This document shows positions 26,069-34,435 of a stretch of 64,000 nt of DNA, in pieces. Made by a program: the position numbers and the translations under genes. The stretch is from CAXNKH01 sp049296795 (GTDB taxonomy: Bacteria > Pseudomonadota > Gammaproteobacteria > Burkholderiales > Burkholderiaceae_C), in the NCBI GenBank assembly GCA_049296795.1, contig JBAQTC010000047.1, positions 45,255 to 109,254 on the forward strand, in the 5' to 3' direction. Within the stretch, counting starts at the first letter, position 1. Every line of letters begins with the position of its first letter. The notes beneath the pieces are model-generated. The model saw only the letters and a list, made by a program, of their open reading frames with translations. It was not told the origin of the DNA and searched no databases.

Positions 26069-27043
26069 ATGCATGCTTGGATTTGTGACAACCCGGTCGG
26101 TGTTGATGCTTTGAATTGGAAAGAACTGCCTACCCCTCAGCCGCAGGCTGGTGAAGTCTTGATCGAGATCAGGGCAGCCAGTTTGAACTTTCCCGATCTT
26201 CTGATCGTGCAAAACAAGTACCAAATGAAGCCCGCCCTGCCCTTTGTTCCAGGCTCCGAATATGCCGGGGTGATCCGCGCCCTCGGTGCCGGCGTGACCG
26301 ATCTTCAAATCGGCCAACAGGTGGCCTGCCTCTCGGGTACCGGTGGCTTTGCCAGCCACACGATCGCACCGGCAGCACTTTGCCTGCCTTTGCCTGAGCA
26401 ATTTAGTTTTGTTGACGGCGCGGCTTTCATCATGACCTATGCCACTTCCCACCATGCATTGATGGACCGGGCTCAGCTCAAAGCTGGTGAGACGGTGCTG
26501 GTGTTGGGTGCGGCCGGCGGTGTGGGCAGTGCTGCGATTCAAATTGCCAAAGCCGCGGGTGCTCGTGTGATCGCTGCGGCTTCGACCGATGAAAAATGTG
26601 CGCTGTGTCGGGCTATTGGCGCCGATGCGAGCATCAACTACAGCCGGGACAATTTACGCGAAGCCATCAAGACCTTGACCGATGGCAAAGGACCCAACGT
26701 CATTTACGACCCGGTCGGCGGCGATTTCACCGAACCCGCATTTCGCTCAATGGCTTGGCGTGGTCGCTACTTGGTGGTGGGTTTTGCCTCGGGTCCGATT
26801 CCCACACTGCCACTGAACTTGGCGTTACTCAAAGGCGCTTCGGTGGTCGGCGTGTTCTGGGGCGATTTTTCCCGGCGTGAACCCCAGGCCAACCGGGCCA
26901 TGCTGACCGAGTTGACCCAATGGTATGTCCAGGGAAAAATAAAACCCGTGATCGACAGCACCCTGCCAATGTCAGAACTCAAAACAGCTTATGCCCACAT
27001 GGGTTCGCGCGGCGTCAAAGGCAAACTGGTCATGCTGAACTGA
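26069..27043 (+). CDS. Zinc-independent quinone oxidoreductase (MDR family)
   Basis: A 324-residue NADPH:quinone reductase-like enzyme. The N-terminal GroES-like domain includes PQPQAGEVLIEIRAASLNFPDLLI and PFVPGSEYAGVI. The nucleotide-binding signature is LVLGAAGGVGSAAIQIAKAAGARVIAAAS near residue 145. The zinc-binding cysteines of alcohol dehydrogenases are absent. Start chosen at ATG 26069 with a GGGAG site; an in-frame extension to 25976 is not conserved in character. The true substrate (quinone or enoyl compound) cannot be decided from sequence. Confidence 0.88.
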   Translation: MHAWICDNPVGVDALNWKELPTPQPQAGEVLIEIRAASLNFPDLLIVQNKYQMKPALPFVPGSEYAGVIRALGAGVTDLQIGQQVACLSGTGGFASHTIAPAALCLPLPEQFSFVDGAAFIMTYATSHHALMDRAQLKAGETVLVLGAAGGVGSAAIQIAKAAGARVIAAASTDEKCALCRAIGADASINYSRDNLREAIKTLTDGKGPNVIYDPVGGDFTEPAFRSMAWRGRYLVVGFASGPIPTLPLNLALLKGASVVGVFWGDFSRREPQANRAMLTELTQWYVQGKIKPVIDSTLPMSELKTAYAHMGSRGVKGKLVMLN

Positions 27044-27077
27044 GACACCCTAGCGAGGGGCACACGGCCATCAAGGC

Positions 27078-27380
27078 TCAGCGCGGTTTTTCTTCAAGCA
27101 CGGCAAAAGGGCCATCGGCATAGACGATGCGCCCAGCCACCATCGTCAGCAGCGAAACAATGTCGCCGATTTCATTGATCGGAACGCTGAAATAGTCGCG
27201 GTCGAGCACCGCGTGATCGGCGAGCTGGCCGACCTCGAGCCCGCCGCGCAGCTTGTCTTCGAAGCTGAACCAGGCGCTGCCCTGCGTGTAGAGGCGTAAC
27301 GCTTCGGTTCACGTCGGCAGTTCTTCAGGCGCTCGCGTACCGATACCGGAGACGGTTTTCCCGTCGAGCATCCATTGCAG
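27078..27380 (-). pseudogene. C-terminal remnant of an amidohydrolase (YtcJ-like)
   Basis: Reading the minus strand to a stop at 27078 gives RLYTQGSAWFSFEDKLRGG, LEVGQLADHAVLDRDYFSV and IVSLLTMVAGRIVYADGPF, the C-terminal end of metal-dependent amidohydrolases (amidohydrolase_3 family). Further upstream in the same frame LQWMLDGKTVSGIGTRAPEE is also family-like, but a TGA interrupts it after ELPT, where the normal continuation would be an Arg codon (CGA). Homology stops abruptly at about 27380. No start or catalytic domain is left. It accounts for most of the 448-base gap between the oxidoreductase and the nuclease; 27381-27491 shows nothing I can identify. Confidence 0.8.
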
Positions 27381-27491
27381 ATGTCAACAAACCCAAAACT
27401 GCAATACCGATTGCAGGTACACCCGCCAATCAGCCCATTGAGTCAAAATCCCGGCTAAGTGGCTGGAGGGGCGACTGGCTATTTTTCCCAG

Positions 27492-28250
27492 TCACTCATT
27501 TGGAACCACGCCTGGCAGGAAATCAATCGCGGTCTGCTTGACCAACTCGGCGTAGCTGATGGGCTTGGACCCACCTGTGTCGTTATGATTTTCCTGCCAA
27601 TGCGCCCAAGCCTTATTCTTATCCTGGTCGTAAACCAGCTTAAACAAGTATTTCGGGACCCGGACTTTACCCGGTCCAATGCCTGGACTTTGCGCAATGC
27701 TTGGCAGATATACCGGACCGGTTATGACGAAGACATTACCCGTCGCGCGCGCCGCATAGTTGCGGGTAGCCATCTCAACCGACTTGGCCCAAACGCCACG
27801 GTTATGCGCTGGGGCTTGCGGCACGATATTGGCGAGAGAAAAACTCTGCGCCATGGCCTGTGCAGTAGGCATATCGGCTGCGGGTGCCATATGTCCCCGG
27901 TCATAGCCACTGCCCTTGTAATCATCCATGCTCGCCCGCTCGGCAAAGCGTAAACGCGCGTCGGGGAAAAACTGATTGGTACGCTTTTCATCGGCATCAG
28001 CCACCAATTCTCGGTTTAACTTTTGTGCAACAAAAATCGGGGTTTTACTCTCGCCGGAGTGCAAAATTGCAAAAGCATCGAAACACAAGGCCCTATCGGT
28101 CGATCGAACTGCAAGTACCGGTGGCTTGCCATCGGCAAAGAACTGGGGACAGGCTGAAAAATATTCCCCCGCATCAGCTGGCCTGCCAGCACCCAGAACC
28201 AGTAGAAAGGTGATGCAAGCAAAGCCGAGACTTCGTGACAAAAAACGCAT
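27492..28250 (-). CDS. Secreted DNA/RNA non-specific endonuclease
   Basis: A 252-residue nuclease of the NUC (Serratia nuclease) beta-beta-alpha metal family. A signal peptide covers about residues 1-27 (ending PADA), so it acts in the periplasm or outside. The catalytic motif YDRGHMAPAADM near residue 120 supplies the general-base His, and NIVPQAPAHNRGVWAKSVE supplies the metal-binding Asn. The family degrades DNA and RNA, for nutrient recovery or defence; no inhibitor gene is visible beside it. It is monocistronic. Confidence 0.92.
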   Translation of the reverse strand: MRFLSRSLGFACITFLLVLGAGRPADAGEYFSACPQFFADGKPPVLAVRSTDRALCFDAFAILHSGESKTPIFVAQKLNRELVADADEKRTNQFFPDARLRFAERASMDDYKGSGYDRGHMAPAADMPTAQAMAQSFSLANIVPQAPAHNRGVWAKSVEMATRNYAARATGNVFVITGPVYLPSIAQSPGIGPGKVRVPKYLFKLVYDQDKNKAWAHWQENHNDTGGSKPISYAELVKQTAIDFLPGVVPNE

Positions 28251-28294
28251 TCAGAAAGACTTTCATTTCCTTAAACAAGCCCTTGCGGCAGACG

Positions 28295-28324
28295 TAAAAA
28301 AGCCCGGCAAGTCCGGGGTTTTTA
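28295..28324 (-). terminator. Terminator downstream of tRNA-His
   Basis: On the minus strand ACCCCGGACTTGCCGGGCT is followed by six T residues. It lies about 70 bases after the tRNA-His gene and should end the hupB-tRNA-ppiD-tRNA run before the nuclease gene. Confidence 0.8.
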
Positions 28325-28394
28325 TTCTTTTAAGCCCAAGCGATGCTCAGGATTCGTAAAAACACTCTAAATCGTTGATTTTACAAGGAAATAA

Positions 28395-28471
28395 TGGGGT
28401 GGCTGATGGGGCTCGAACCCACGACAACAGGAATCACAATCCTGGACTCTACCAACTGAGCTACAGCCACC
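28395..28471 (-). tRNA. tRNA-His (anticodon GTG)
   Basis: A 77-base cloverleaf with encoded CCA. The acceptor begins GGTGGCTG and ends CAGCCACC-CCA, giving the G-1:C73 pair typical of tRNA-His. The anticodon loop reads ATTGTGAT, and the T loop GGGTTCGAGCC is intact. It starts 28 bases after the ppiD stop. Confidence 0.97.
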
Positions 28472-28499
28472 GCAAGCCAAGAATTATAACCGCGCTCGG

Positions 28500-30437
28500 T
28501 TACTGCGCGCCGGCCAAGGCTTGCTCGGCGGTGACAGATGCAACTTTCGGTACTTTAATTTGGGCGTTGAATCGCTCTTTGAGCAACTGGTAATAAGCCA
28601 GGCCTTCAGCGCTACTCCACCACTGGCCGTACTGAGCACGGTCTTGCTTGGCCATAGCCTCAGTAGGCGCAGTACGGGCCACCAGTTTGTTGACCCGCAG
28701 CACCGCATAGCCTTGAGCCCCGAGGTCTACACCTTGCAGAGCCGGCAGCTTGGCCAAACTGACACGCAATGCTGCATCGACCACCGGGCCAGGCGTGTTT
28801 TGTGGCATGTCGCGCGAGATCACCAGTGCGGCTCCCATCACTGCAGCGACGGGGTTGCTTGCCCAGGCCGCCAGTTTCTCGGCGCCCTCTTTTTTCGCCA
28901 TTTCTGCAGAACGAACGGCAACCAAGCGGTCCCGCACCCGATCTCTGACCTCAGCCAGAGGCAGGGTATGGGCCGGGCTGTATTGGGTGACGCGGCCGGC
29001 AGTCAATTGACTGGGGCCAGTTTCAATCGCTTCGGTGTTGCGTTTTTTCTCCACTGAATCAGCACCAAAAATGGCGGCTAAGAACTTGGGGTTGGCCAAC
29101 ACGTCTTTACCGCTGGCTGGGTCCATCCGTTTGAGCCCCTGTGCAGTTTTGATGTCGAGCTTGAGTTTTTCGGCTACCGGTTTCAGGCTGTCGGACTGCT
29201 CATACACCGTGTTAGTAAAGACCTCAGCCGCTTCGGCAAACTTACGCTGGGCTTGCTGATTTTTCAGATCGGATTCAATACCAGGTCGCAATTCTTCGAA
29301 ACTGCGTTGTTTAGGCGTTTTGATGTCGGTGAGCTTGATGATGTGAAATCCAAAATCAGACTCCACCAGTTCACTGATATCGCCTTTTTTCATGGCAAAA
29401 ACAGCTTCTTCAAACGGTTTGACCATGGCGCCACGGGCAAAGAAATCGAGGTCTCCGCCTGCAGCCGCGGAGCCTGTATCTTGAGAGTTCTTGCGGGCTA
29501 CTTGGGCAAAGGTGTCTGGCGATTTACGAACCAGCGCGAGCAATTCGAGCGCCCGCGCCTTGGCTTTTTGACGTTCGGCTTCAGCGCCTGCTTGGGTTGC
29601 ATTGATCAGAATATGACTGGCCCGTCGTTCTTCTGTACCACTCAAACGCGCTGCATTTTGCTCGTAATAAGTCCTGACATCTTGCTCGTTGACCACAATC
29701 GATTGCTTGACAGCATTCAAATCGAGCACCACGTACTCAATGCTGGACTGTTCGGCCGCCTGAAACTGTGTTGGGTTAGCCTTATAGTACGCGTCCAATT
29801 CGGTATCGGTTGGCTTGATTCGATTGGAAAAATCGGCGCTTGAGAAACGCACCAGCTGGATTTCTCGCCTCTCGTAAAAAGCATTGAGTGCGATATCCGC
29901 TTGGGATGCACTGGCGAAACCAGTTTCAGCCAGGCCAGAGACCACTTGCCGGCTCGAAAGATCGGTTCGGACTCGGGCTTCCAGCATTTCAGGGGTCATG
30001 CCCTGACTGCCTGCGAGCTGGCGGTAACGATCCATGTCTAAAGTCCCATCGGGGCGACGCATGGCGGCAATTGTGGGATTGTCATGGAGCTCTCGTGCCA
30101 GCCGAGCGTCGCTGGTGACCAGTCGCATTTTGTCGGCGGCTTCGAGGAGTACCCGATCACGAACCATGCGCTCCAACGTGGCATAGCGGGCTTGGGCCGA
30201 ATCCAGCAATTTCGGATCCAGATTAGGCATCGAAGAACGCAGCTGATCGACTTCGGTCTTGTGTGCCGCATCCCATTCAGATTGAGAAATGTCGTGGCTG
30301 CCGACACGTGCGACGGTCTGGCCCTTGTCCCGGAAGCGGTTGTACCCATCGATTCCGAACAACACAAAAGAGGGGATGATCAACAAGAACATCACAAACA
30401 TCATCACCTTGGTGTGCTTGCGGACAAAATCGAACAT
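28500..30437 (-). CDS. ppiD: Periplasmic folding chaperone/isomerase PpiD
   Basis: Inner-membrane-anchored parvulin-type chaperone at the Sec exit. It is 645 residues: an N-terminal anchor helix (about 12-32, KVMMFVMFLLIIPSFVLFGI), a SurA_N-like chaperone domain, a parvulin domain (about 260-360, RASHILINATQ through GGDLDFFARGAMVKPFEEA and FGFHIIKLTD) and a C-terminal chaperone region. I chose ATG 30437 with a GGAG site, not the codon at 30452. Encoded between two tRNA genes, after hupB as in E. coli. Confidence 0.94.
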   Translation of the reverse strand: MFDFVRKHTKVMMFVMFLLIIPSFVLFGIDGYNRFRDKGQTVARVGSHDISQSEWDAAHKTEVDQLRSSMPNLDPKLLDSAQARYATLERMVRDRVLLEAADKMRLVTSDARLARELHDNPTIAAMRRPDGTLDMDRYRQLAGSQGMTPEMLEARVRTDLSSRQVVSGLAETGFASASQADIALNAFYERREIQLVRFSSADFSNRIKPTDTELDAYYKANPTQFQAAEQSSIEYVVLDLNAVKQSIVVNEQDVRTYYEQNAARLSGTEERRASHILINATQAGAEAERQKAKARALELLALVRKSPDTFAQVARKNSQDTGSAAAGGDLDFFARGAMVKPFEEAVFAMKKGDISELVESDFGFHIIKLTDIKTPKQRSFEELRPGIESDLKNQQAQRKFAEAAEVFTNTVYEQSDSLKPVAEKLKLDIKTAQGLKRMDPASGKDVLANPKFLAAIFGADSVEKKRNTEAIETGPSQLTAGRVTQYSPAHTLPLAEVRDRVRDRLVAVRSAEMAKKEGAEKLAAWASNPVAAVMGAALVISRDMPQNTPGPVVDAALRVSLAKLPALQGVDLGAQGYAVLRVNKLVARTAPTEAMAKQDRAQYGQWWSSAEGLAYYQLLKERFNAQIKVPKVASVTAEQALAGAQ

Positions 30438-30493
30438 GCTCAAACTCTCCATATATCAAAAAAAAGGCGAACACGGGGTTCGCCTTTGTTGGA

Positions 30494-30569
30494 TGGTGGG
30501 TGCTGACGGGGTCGAACCGCCGACCTACTGCGTGTAAAGCAGCCGCTCTGCCAACTGAGCTAAGCACCC
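30494..30569 (-). tRNA. tRNA-Val (anticodon TAC)
   Basis: A 76-base cloverleaf with encoded CCA. The acceptor pairs GGGTGCT with AGCACCC, discriminator A. The anticodon stem-loop is CTGCTTTACACGCAG, so the anticodon is TAC (reads GUA/GUG). The T arm has GGTTCGACCC. It lies between hupB (14-base gap) and ppiD. Confidence 0.97.
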
Positions 30570-30583
30570 TCCTTAACCGGTCC

Positions 30584-30856
30584 TCAGTTCAAGGCATCTT
30601 TCAATGCCTTGCCTGGACGAAATTTCGGCACTTTGGCTGATTTGATTTTAATCGCATCGCCGGTACGCGGATTGCGCCCAGTACGGGCAGCACGTTTGGT
30701 CACGGCAAAGGTACCAAAACCTACCAGGGAAACCGAGCCCCCTTTTTTCAAGGTGGTCTTCACGGCGCCAATGGTCGACTCCAACGCTCGCGCAGCAGCG
30801 GCTTTGGAAATGTCGGCGTGCTTGGCAATGTGCTCAATCAATTCAGTTTTATTCAC
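30584..30856 (-). CDS. hupB: DNA-binding protein HU
   Basis: Nucleoid-associated histone-like protein, 90 residues. The sequence MNKTELIEHIAKHADISKAAAARALE and the arm signature GFGTFAVTKRAARTGRNPRTGDAI are typical of HU-beta. The start codon is GTG at 30856, supported by an AGGAG site 5 bases upstream. It is followed by tRNA-Val and ppiD on the same strand. Confidence 0.97.
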   Translation of the reverse strand: MNKTELIEHIAKHADISKAAAARALESTIGAVKTTLKKGGSVSLVGFGTFAVTKRAARTGRNPRTGDAIKIKSAKVPKFRPGKALKDALN

Positions 30857-30921
30857 AAAGACTCCTCGTGTGGCTATTGTTGTTGCGTGCTTGGAAGGAA
30901 TTCTAGACGGTTTTTGAATGC

Positions 30922-32007
30922 TTAAAGTGCTGCTGCGATGGCACGACCGACATCTTCGGTGTTAGCCGTTCCGCCAATGTCAGCCGTACGAGGGGCCCCG
31001 CTCTTGGGATCGAGTACTTTTTCAATAGCAGACAAAACCGCATCGTGCGCATCCTTGTGGCCCAGGAACTCTAGCATCATGGCGCCACACCAGATTTGAC
31101 CGATCGGGTTGGCAATGCCTTTGCCAGCGATGTCCGGTGCTGAACCGTGGACTGGCTCAAACAGGGAGGGGAATTTACGGTCCGGGTTCAGGTTGGCGCT
31201 CGGTGCGATGCCGATGGTGCCAGTACAGGCTGGACCCAGGTCACTGAGAATGTCGCCAAACAAATTACTGGCCACCACCACGTCAAAGAAGTCCGGGCGC
31301 TGGACAAAATGGGCCGTGAGAATATCAATGTGGAATTTATCGAGTCTGACGCCGGCATACTGCTTGGCCATCTCGGCCACGCGCTCATCCCAATAGGGCA
31401 TGGTGATCGCAATACCGTTGGATTTGGTGGCACTGGTGAGGTGTTTTTTGGGCCGGGACTGGGCCAACTCAAAAGCGAACTTCAAAACCCGATCAACCCC
31501 ATGACGCGAGAACACCGATTCCTGCATCACGATTTCGCGCTCGGTTCCGGCGTACATTCTGCCGCCAATACTCGAGTATTCACCCTCGGTGTTTTCACGT
31601 ACGATGTACATGTCGATCTCACCAGGCAGACGCGGCGAACCATCGCGACGGACCACCGGTGCAATGATGCCCGGCATCAAGCGCGCTGGGCGCAAATTAA
31701 TGTACTGGTCAAACTCGCGACGAAACAACAACAGCGAACCCCACAACGAGGTATGGTCTGCAATCTTCTCGGGCCAACCCACGGCGCCGAAGTAGATCGC
31801 ATCGTGACCACCCACCAAATCTTTCCAGTTGTCGGGCATCATCTGGCCGTGTTTTTCGTAATAGTCCCAGGACGAAAAATCAAAGTGGTCAAATTGCAGA
31901 TCGATTCCGAATCGACTGGCCGCAGCTTCCATCACCCGTACGCCTTCGGGCATGGTCTCTTTGCCAATGCCGTCGCCGGCAATGACAGCAATTCTTTTCT
32001 TGCTCAT
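30922..32007 (-). CDS. Tartrate / D-malate dehydrogenase (decarboxylating)
   Basis: NAD-dependent beta-decarboxylating dehydrogenase of the isopropylmalate/isocitrate family, 361 residues. The pattern IAVIAGDGIGKETMPEGVRV and the tartrate-type segment FGAVGWPEKIADHTSLWGSLL distinguish it from LeuB; NLFGDILSDLGPACTGTIGIAPSANL holds the metal-binding Asp residues. It most resembles TtuC/DmlA, so tartrate or D-malate is the likely substrate. It is the last gene of a chain of four, with ATGA overlap to the hydrolase gene upstream. leuCD are not nearby, which also argues against leucine biosynthesis. Confidence 0.88.
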   Translation of the reverse strand: MSKKRIAVIAGDGIGKETMPEGVRVMEAAASRFGIDLQFDHFDFSSWDYYEKHGQMMPDNWKDLVGGHDAIYFGAVGWPEKIADHTSLWGSLLLFRREFDQYINLRPARLMPGIIAPVVRRDGSPRLPGEIDMYIVRENTEGEYSSIGGRMYAGTEREIVMQESVFSRHGVDRVLKFAFELAQSRPKKHLTSATKSNGIAITMPYWDERVAEMAKQYAGVRLDKFHIDILTAHFVQRPDFFDVVVASNLFGDILSDLGPACTGTIGIAPSANLNPDRKFPSLFEPVHGSAPDIAGKGIANPIGQIWCGAMMLEFLGHKDAHDAVLSAIEKVLDPKSGAPRTADIGGTANTEDVGRAIAAAL

Positions 32008-32936
32008 TTATTTCTTTCTAATGGACTGGGGACAGTCGCTGTCCCACCCGGTTTCAAAAAATCAAAAACTTGCGACAACAAGGCCTCAGGCGCTTCCTCG
32101 GCAATGTAATGTCCGCACGGTAGTTCCGCTCCTGACACGTCGGTCGCCCGCTCACGCCACAAGCCCATTACATCAAAACAAGGGCCCACCACACCCTTGC
32201 CGCCCCACAACACCCGCAGCGGCTGCCCGAGCTTGCACCCAGCAGCCACATCGGCACGATCATGCGCCAAATCAATCATGGCACTCGCGCGGTAATCTTC
32301 ACACATGGCGCGAGCACTGCCTTCGATCTGGATGCAACGCTCATATTCTGCCAAAGCATGAGGCGCAAAAGCCGAGAGACCTGCATGTCGCTTCCCCATC
32401 ACGCTGCGTAAATAGCGCACCGGATCAGATTCAATCAGGGCTTCGGGCAAGGGCGGTGGTTGTATCAGGAAAAACCAGTGCCAGTAAGCCCGGGCAAAGG
32501 CTTCTGAGGTGTTTTCGTACATGGCCAAGGTTGGCGCAATGTCGAGCAGCATCAGACGTTCCACCGCTTGCGGGTGATCAAGCGCCAAGCGATGCGCCAC
32601 CCGTGCGCCCCGGTCATGTGCCAGTACTTGGAAGCGCGCATGGCCATGGTGTTGCATGACAGCCATGGCATCAAGCGCCATTTCGCGTTTGGAATAAGTC
32701 TGGTGATCGGGATCGCTCATAGGACGGTCCGAGTCACCGTATCCCCGCAAATCCATCATCACCACGGTGAATTTTTCAGCCAGCCGATCAGCCACAAGAT
32801 GCCACATGGCTTGCGTCTGGGGATGGCCGTGCAACAACAACAAGGCAGGCCCCTTTCCGGCGCTTTGGGTGTTCAGTCTGACACCTTTGCGCACCACGGT
32901 ACTTGCTATGAAATCAGGGAACAAAGTCGATGTCAT
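32004..32936 (-). CDS. Alpha/beta hydrolase, haloacetate dehalogenase-like
   Basis: A 310-residue alpha/beta-fold hydrolase. The oxyanion region is LLLLHGHPQTQAMW; the nucleophile elbow VLAHDRGARVAHRLAL places Asp108 where fluoroacetate dehalogenases and epoxide hydrolases have Asp. LRGYGDSDRP and the His in CGHYIAEEAPEALL complete the pattern. Asp nucleophile plus the HDRG motif point to C-halogen or ester/epoxide cleavage, but the natural substrate is unknown. It has 4-base overlaps with both neighbours. Confidence 0.87.
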   Translation of the reverse strand: MTSTLFPDFIASTVVRKGVRLNTQSAGKGPALLLLHGHPQTQAMWHLVADRLAEKFTVVMMDLRGYGDSDRPMSDPDHQTYSKREMALDAMAVMQHHGHARFQVLAHDRGARVAHRLALDHPQAVERLMLLDIAPTLAMYENTSEAFARAYWHWFFLIQPPPLPEALIESDPVRYLRSVMGKRHAGLSAFAPHALAEYERCIQIEGSARAMCEDYRASAMIDLAHDRADVAAGCKLGQPLRVLWGGKGVVGPCFDVMGLWRERATDVSGAELPCGHYIAEEAPEALLSQVFDFLKPGGTATVPSPLERNK

Positions 32937-33838
32937 GATTTTGTCAATAATACCTTTTCAGTCGGTGCGCGTACCACCAAGCCAACGCCGAAGACCGTGA
33001 TCACCGTACCCAGCAAAGTGATGAGCGTGATGGACTCATCAAACAAAACCCATGCGATCAATGCCGTGGTGGGCGGCACCAAGTAGAGCAAGCTCGCCAC
33101 CGTGGTTGCCGCTCCGCGTTGTATCAACATATACAGCAATGAACTGCCCCCCAGCGTCAAAGCCAATACCGACCACGCCATGGCCGAAACCAGCTGGGCA
33201 TTCCATTGCATAGGTTCCAACTCCAGCAGCGCCAAAGGCCAGGTCACAGCCAAGGCCGCGATCAACTGCACGGTGTTAGCACTGCGTACATCACACTCCG
33301 AAACGAATCGTTTTTGGTACAGCGTGCCGATGGTGATGCTCAACAGAGCAAAGAGCGCATATGACAGATTGAGGAAGTCGACTTCACCGTCATGCCCAAA
33401 CTTGCCCGACACCACCAAAGCCAGCCCAACAAAACCCAAAATTAGTCCTAACCATTGCCGCCGGTTCACTTGCCCCCCGGTGGATGACAACCAAATGGCG
33501 GTAAGCACCGGCTGCAAACCGACGATCAAAGCGCTCAGGCCCGAGCCCATTCCGGCCTTGACGGCCGACCACACACCCCCATGGTAAACCGCATGCATCA
33601 GAACCCCCGACACCGCCAAATGCAACCATTGCCTGCGGTTGCACGGCCAGGCCACACCAGCCAACACGATCCAGGGGAGAAAACACAGAATGGACAGGGC
33701 ATAGCGCAGCACCAAAAACTTCATAGGCGGTGCATACGGCATGCCGTAACGTGCCACGATAAAGCCGGTGCTCCAGATCAGGACAAACACCAGAGGCATC
33801 GCCCTCATCAGGGCGTCCTCTTGGGTGCTAGTGTTCAT
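32933..33838 (-). CDS. DMT-superfamily transporter (two EamA domains)
   Basis: A 301-residue inner-membrane protein with about ten helices in two EamA repeats (LVFVLIWSTGFIVARYGMPYAPPMKFL in the first, SVLALTLGGSSLLYMLIQRGAATTVASLLYLVPPTTALIAW in the second). Such carriers usually export metabolites. It is encoded between the hydrolase and pgsA with ATGA overlaps on both sides. Its substrate cannot be told from the sequence. Confidence 0.9.
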   Translation of the reverse strand: MNTSTQEDALMRAMPLVFVLIWSTGFIVARYGMPYAPPMKFLVLRYALSILCFLPWIVLAGVAWPCNRRQWLHLAVSGVLMHAVYHGGVWSAVKAGMGSGLSALIVGLQPVLTAIWLSSTGGQVNRRQWLGLILGFVGLALVVSGKFGHDGEVDFLNLSYALFALLSITIGTLYQKRFVSECDVRSANTVQLIAALAVTWPLALLELEPMQWNAQLVSAMAWSVLALTLGGSSLLYMLIQRGAATTVASLLYLVPPTTALIAWVLFDESITLITLLGTVITVFGVGLVVRAPTEKVLLTKS

Positions 33839-34401
33839 TTCACTCGCGCCCGGATTTCAGGAATGGCTTTTTGCAGGTAATACACCATGGACCAAACGGT
33901 CAGGAGAGCAGCCAGCCAAATCAGCCAGGAACCCCAGAGATGGGTGTCGATCAGGCCTAATAAATTCCCATCAAACAACAAAAAAGGAATCGCCACCATC
34001 TGAACCACGGTCTTGAGCTTGCCTATCCTATGGACCGCCACACTCTTGGCCGCACCAATCTGAGCCATCCACTCGCGCAGGGCCGAAATGGCGATTTCCC
34101 GGCCAATAATGATCAAGGCAACAAACACATCGGCCCGGCCAAGGTGAACCAACACCAAAACACAGGCACAAACCAAGATTTTGTCGGCTACCGGGTCAAG
34201 GAAGGCGCCAAATGAAGACACTTGGTTGAGTTTGCGAGCCAAATAACCATCGAGCCAATCGGTCAACGCAAACAAGACAAATAAGGCTGTTGCAATCAAA
34301 TTCTGGGTGGCGCTATCCAATGGCAAATAAAACACACCCACGATCAGGGGGATCGCAAAAATGCGCGCCCAAGTCATCAAGGTTGGAATAGTCAAAAACA
34401 T
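33835..34401 (-). CDS. pgsA: CDP-diacylglycerol-glycerol-3-phosphate 3-phosphatidyltransferase
   Basis: Makes phosphatidylglycerophosphate, the first committed step to phosphatidylglycerol and cardiolipin. It is 188 residues with several membrane helices. The CDP-alcohol phosphotransferase motif is complete: DWLDGYLARKLNQVSSFGAFLDPVADK. It starts with MFLTIPTLMTWARIFAIPLIV. As in many proteobacteria it follows uvrC on the same strand, here by 34 bases. Its stop overlaps the start of the DMT transporter gene, so this essential gene leads into accessory genes. Confidence 0.96.
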   Translation of the reverse strand: MFLTIPTLMTWARIFAIPLIVGVFYLPLDSATQNLIATALFVLFALTDWLDGYLARKLNQVSSFGAFLDPVADKILVCACVLVLVHLGRADVFVALIIIGREIAISALREWMAQIGAAKSVAVHRIGKLKTVVQMVAIPFLLFDGNLLGLIDTHLWGSWLIWLAALLTVWSMVYYLQKAIPEIRARVK

Positions 34402-34435
34402 GGGCGTGATTGTGGCATGGCTTAGAACTTGTCCG

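Noticed and set aside
27459..27953. A 164-codon plus-strand frame opposite the nuclease gene
   Set aside because: The minus-strand nuclease has a signal peptide and catalytic motif; the plus-strand frame has neither.
31147..32109. A 320-codon plus-strand frame opposite the tartrate dehydrogenase gene
   Set aside because: No family similarity, and the minus-strand gene shows complete dehydrogenase motifs.
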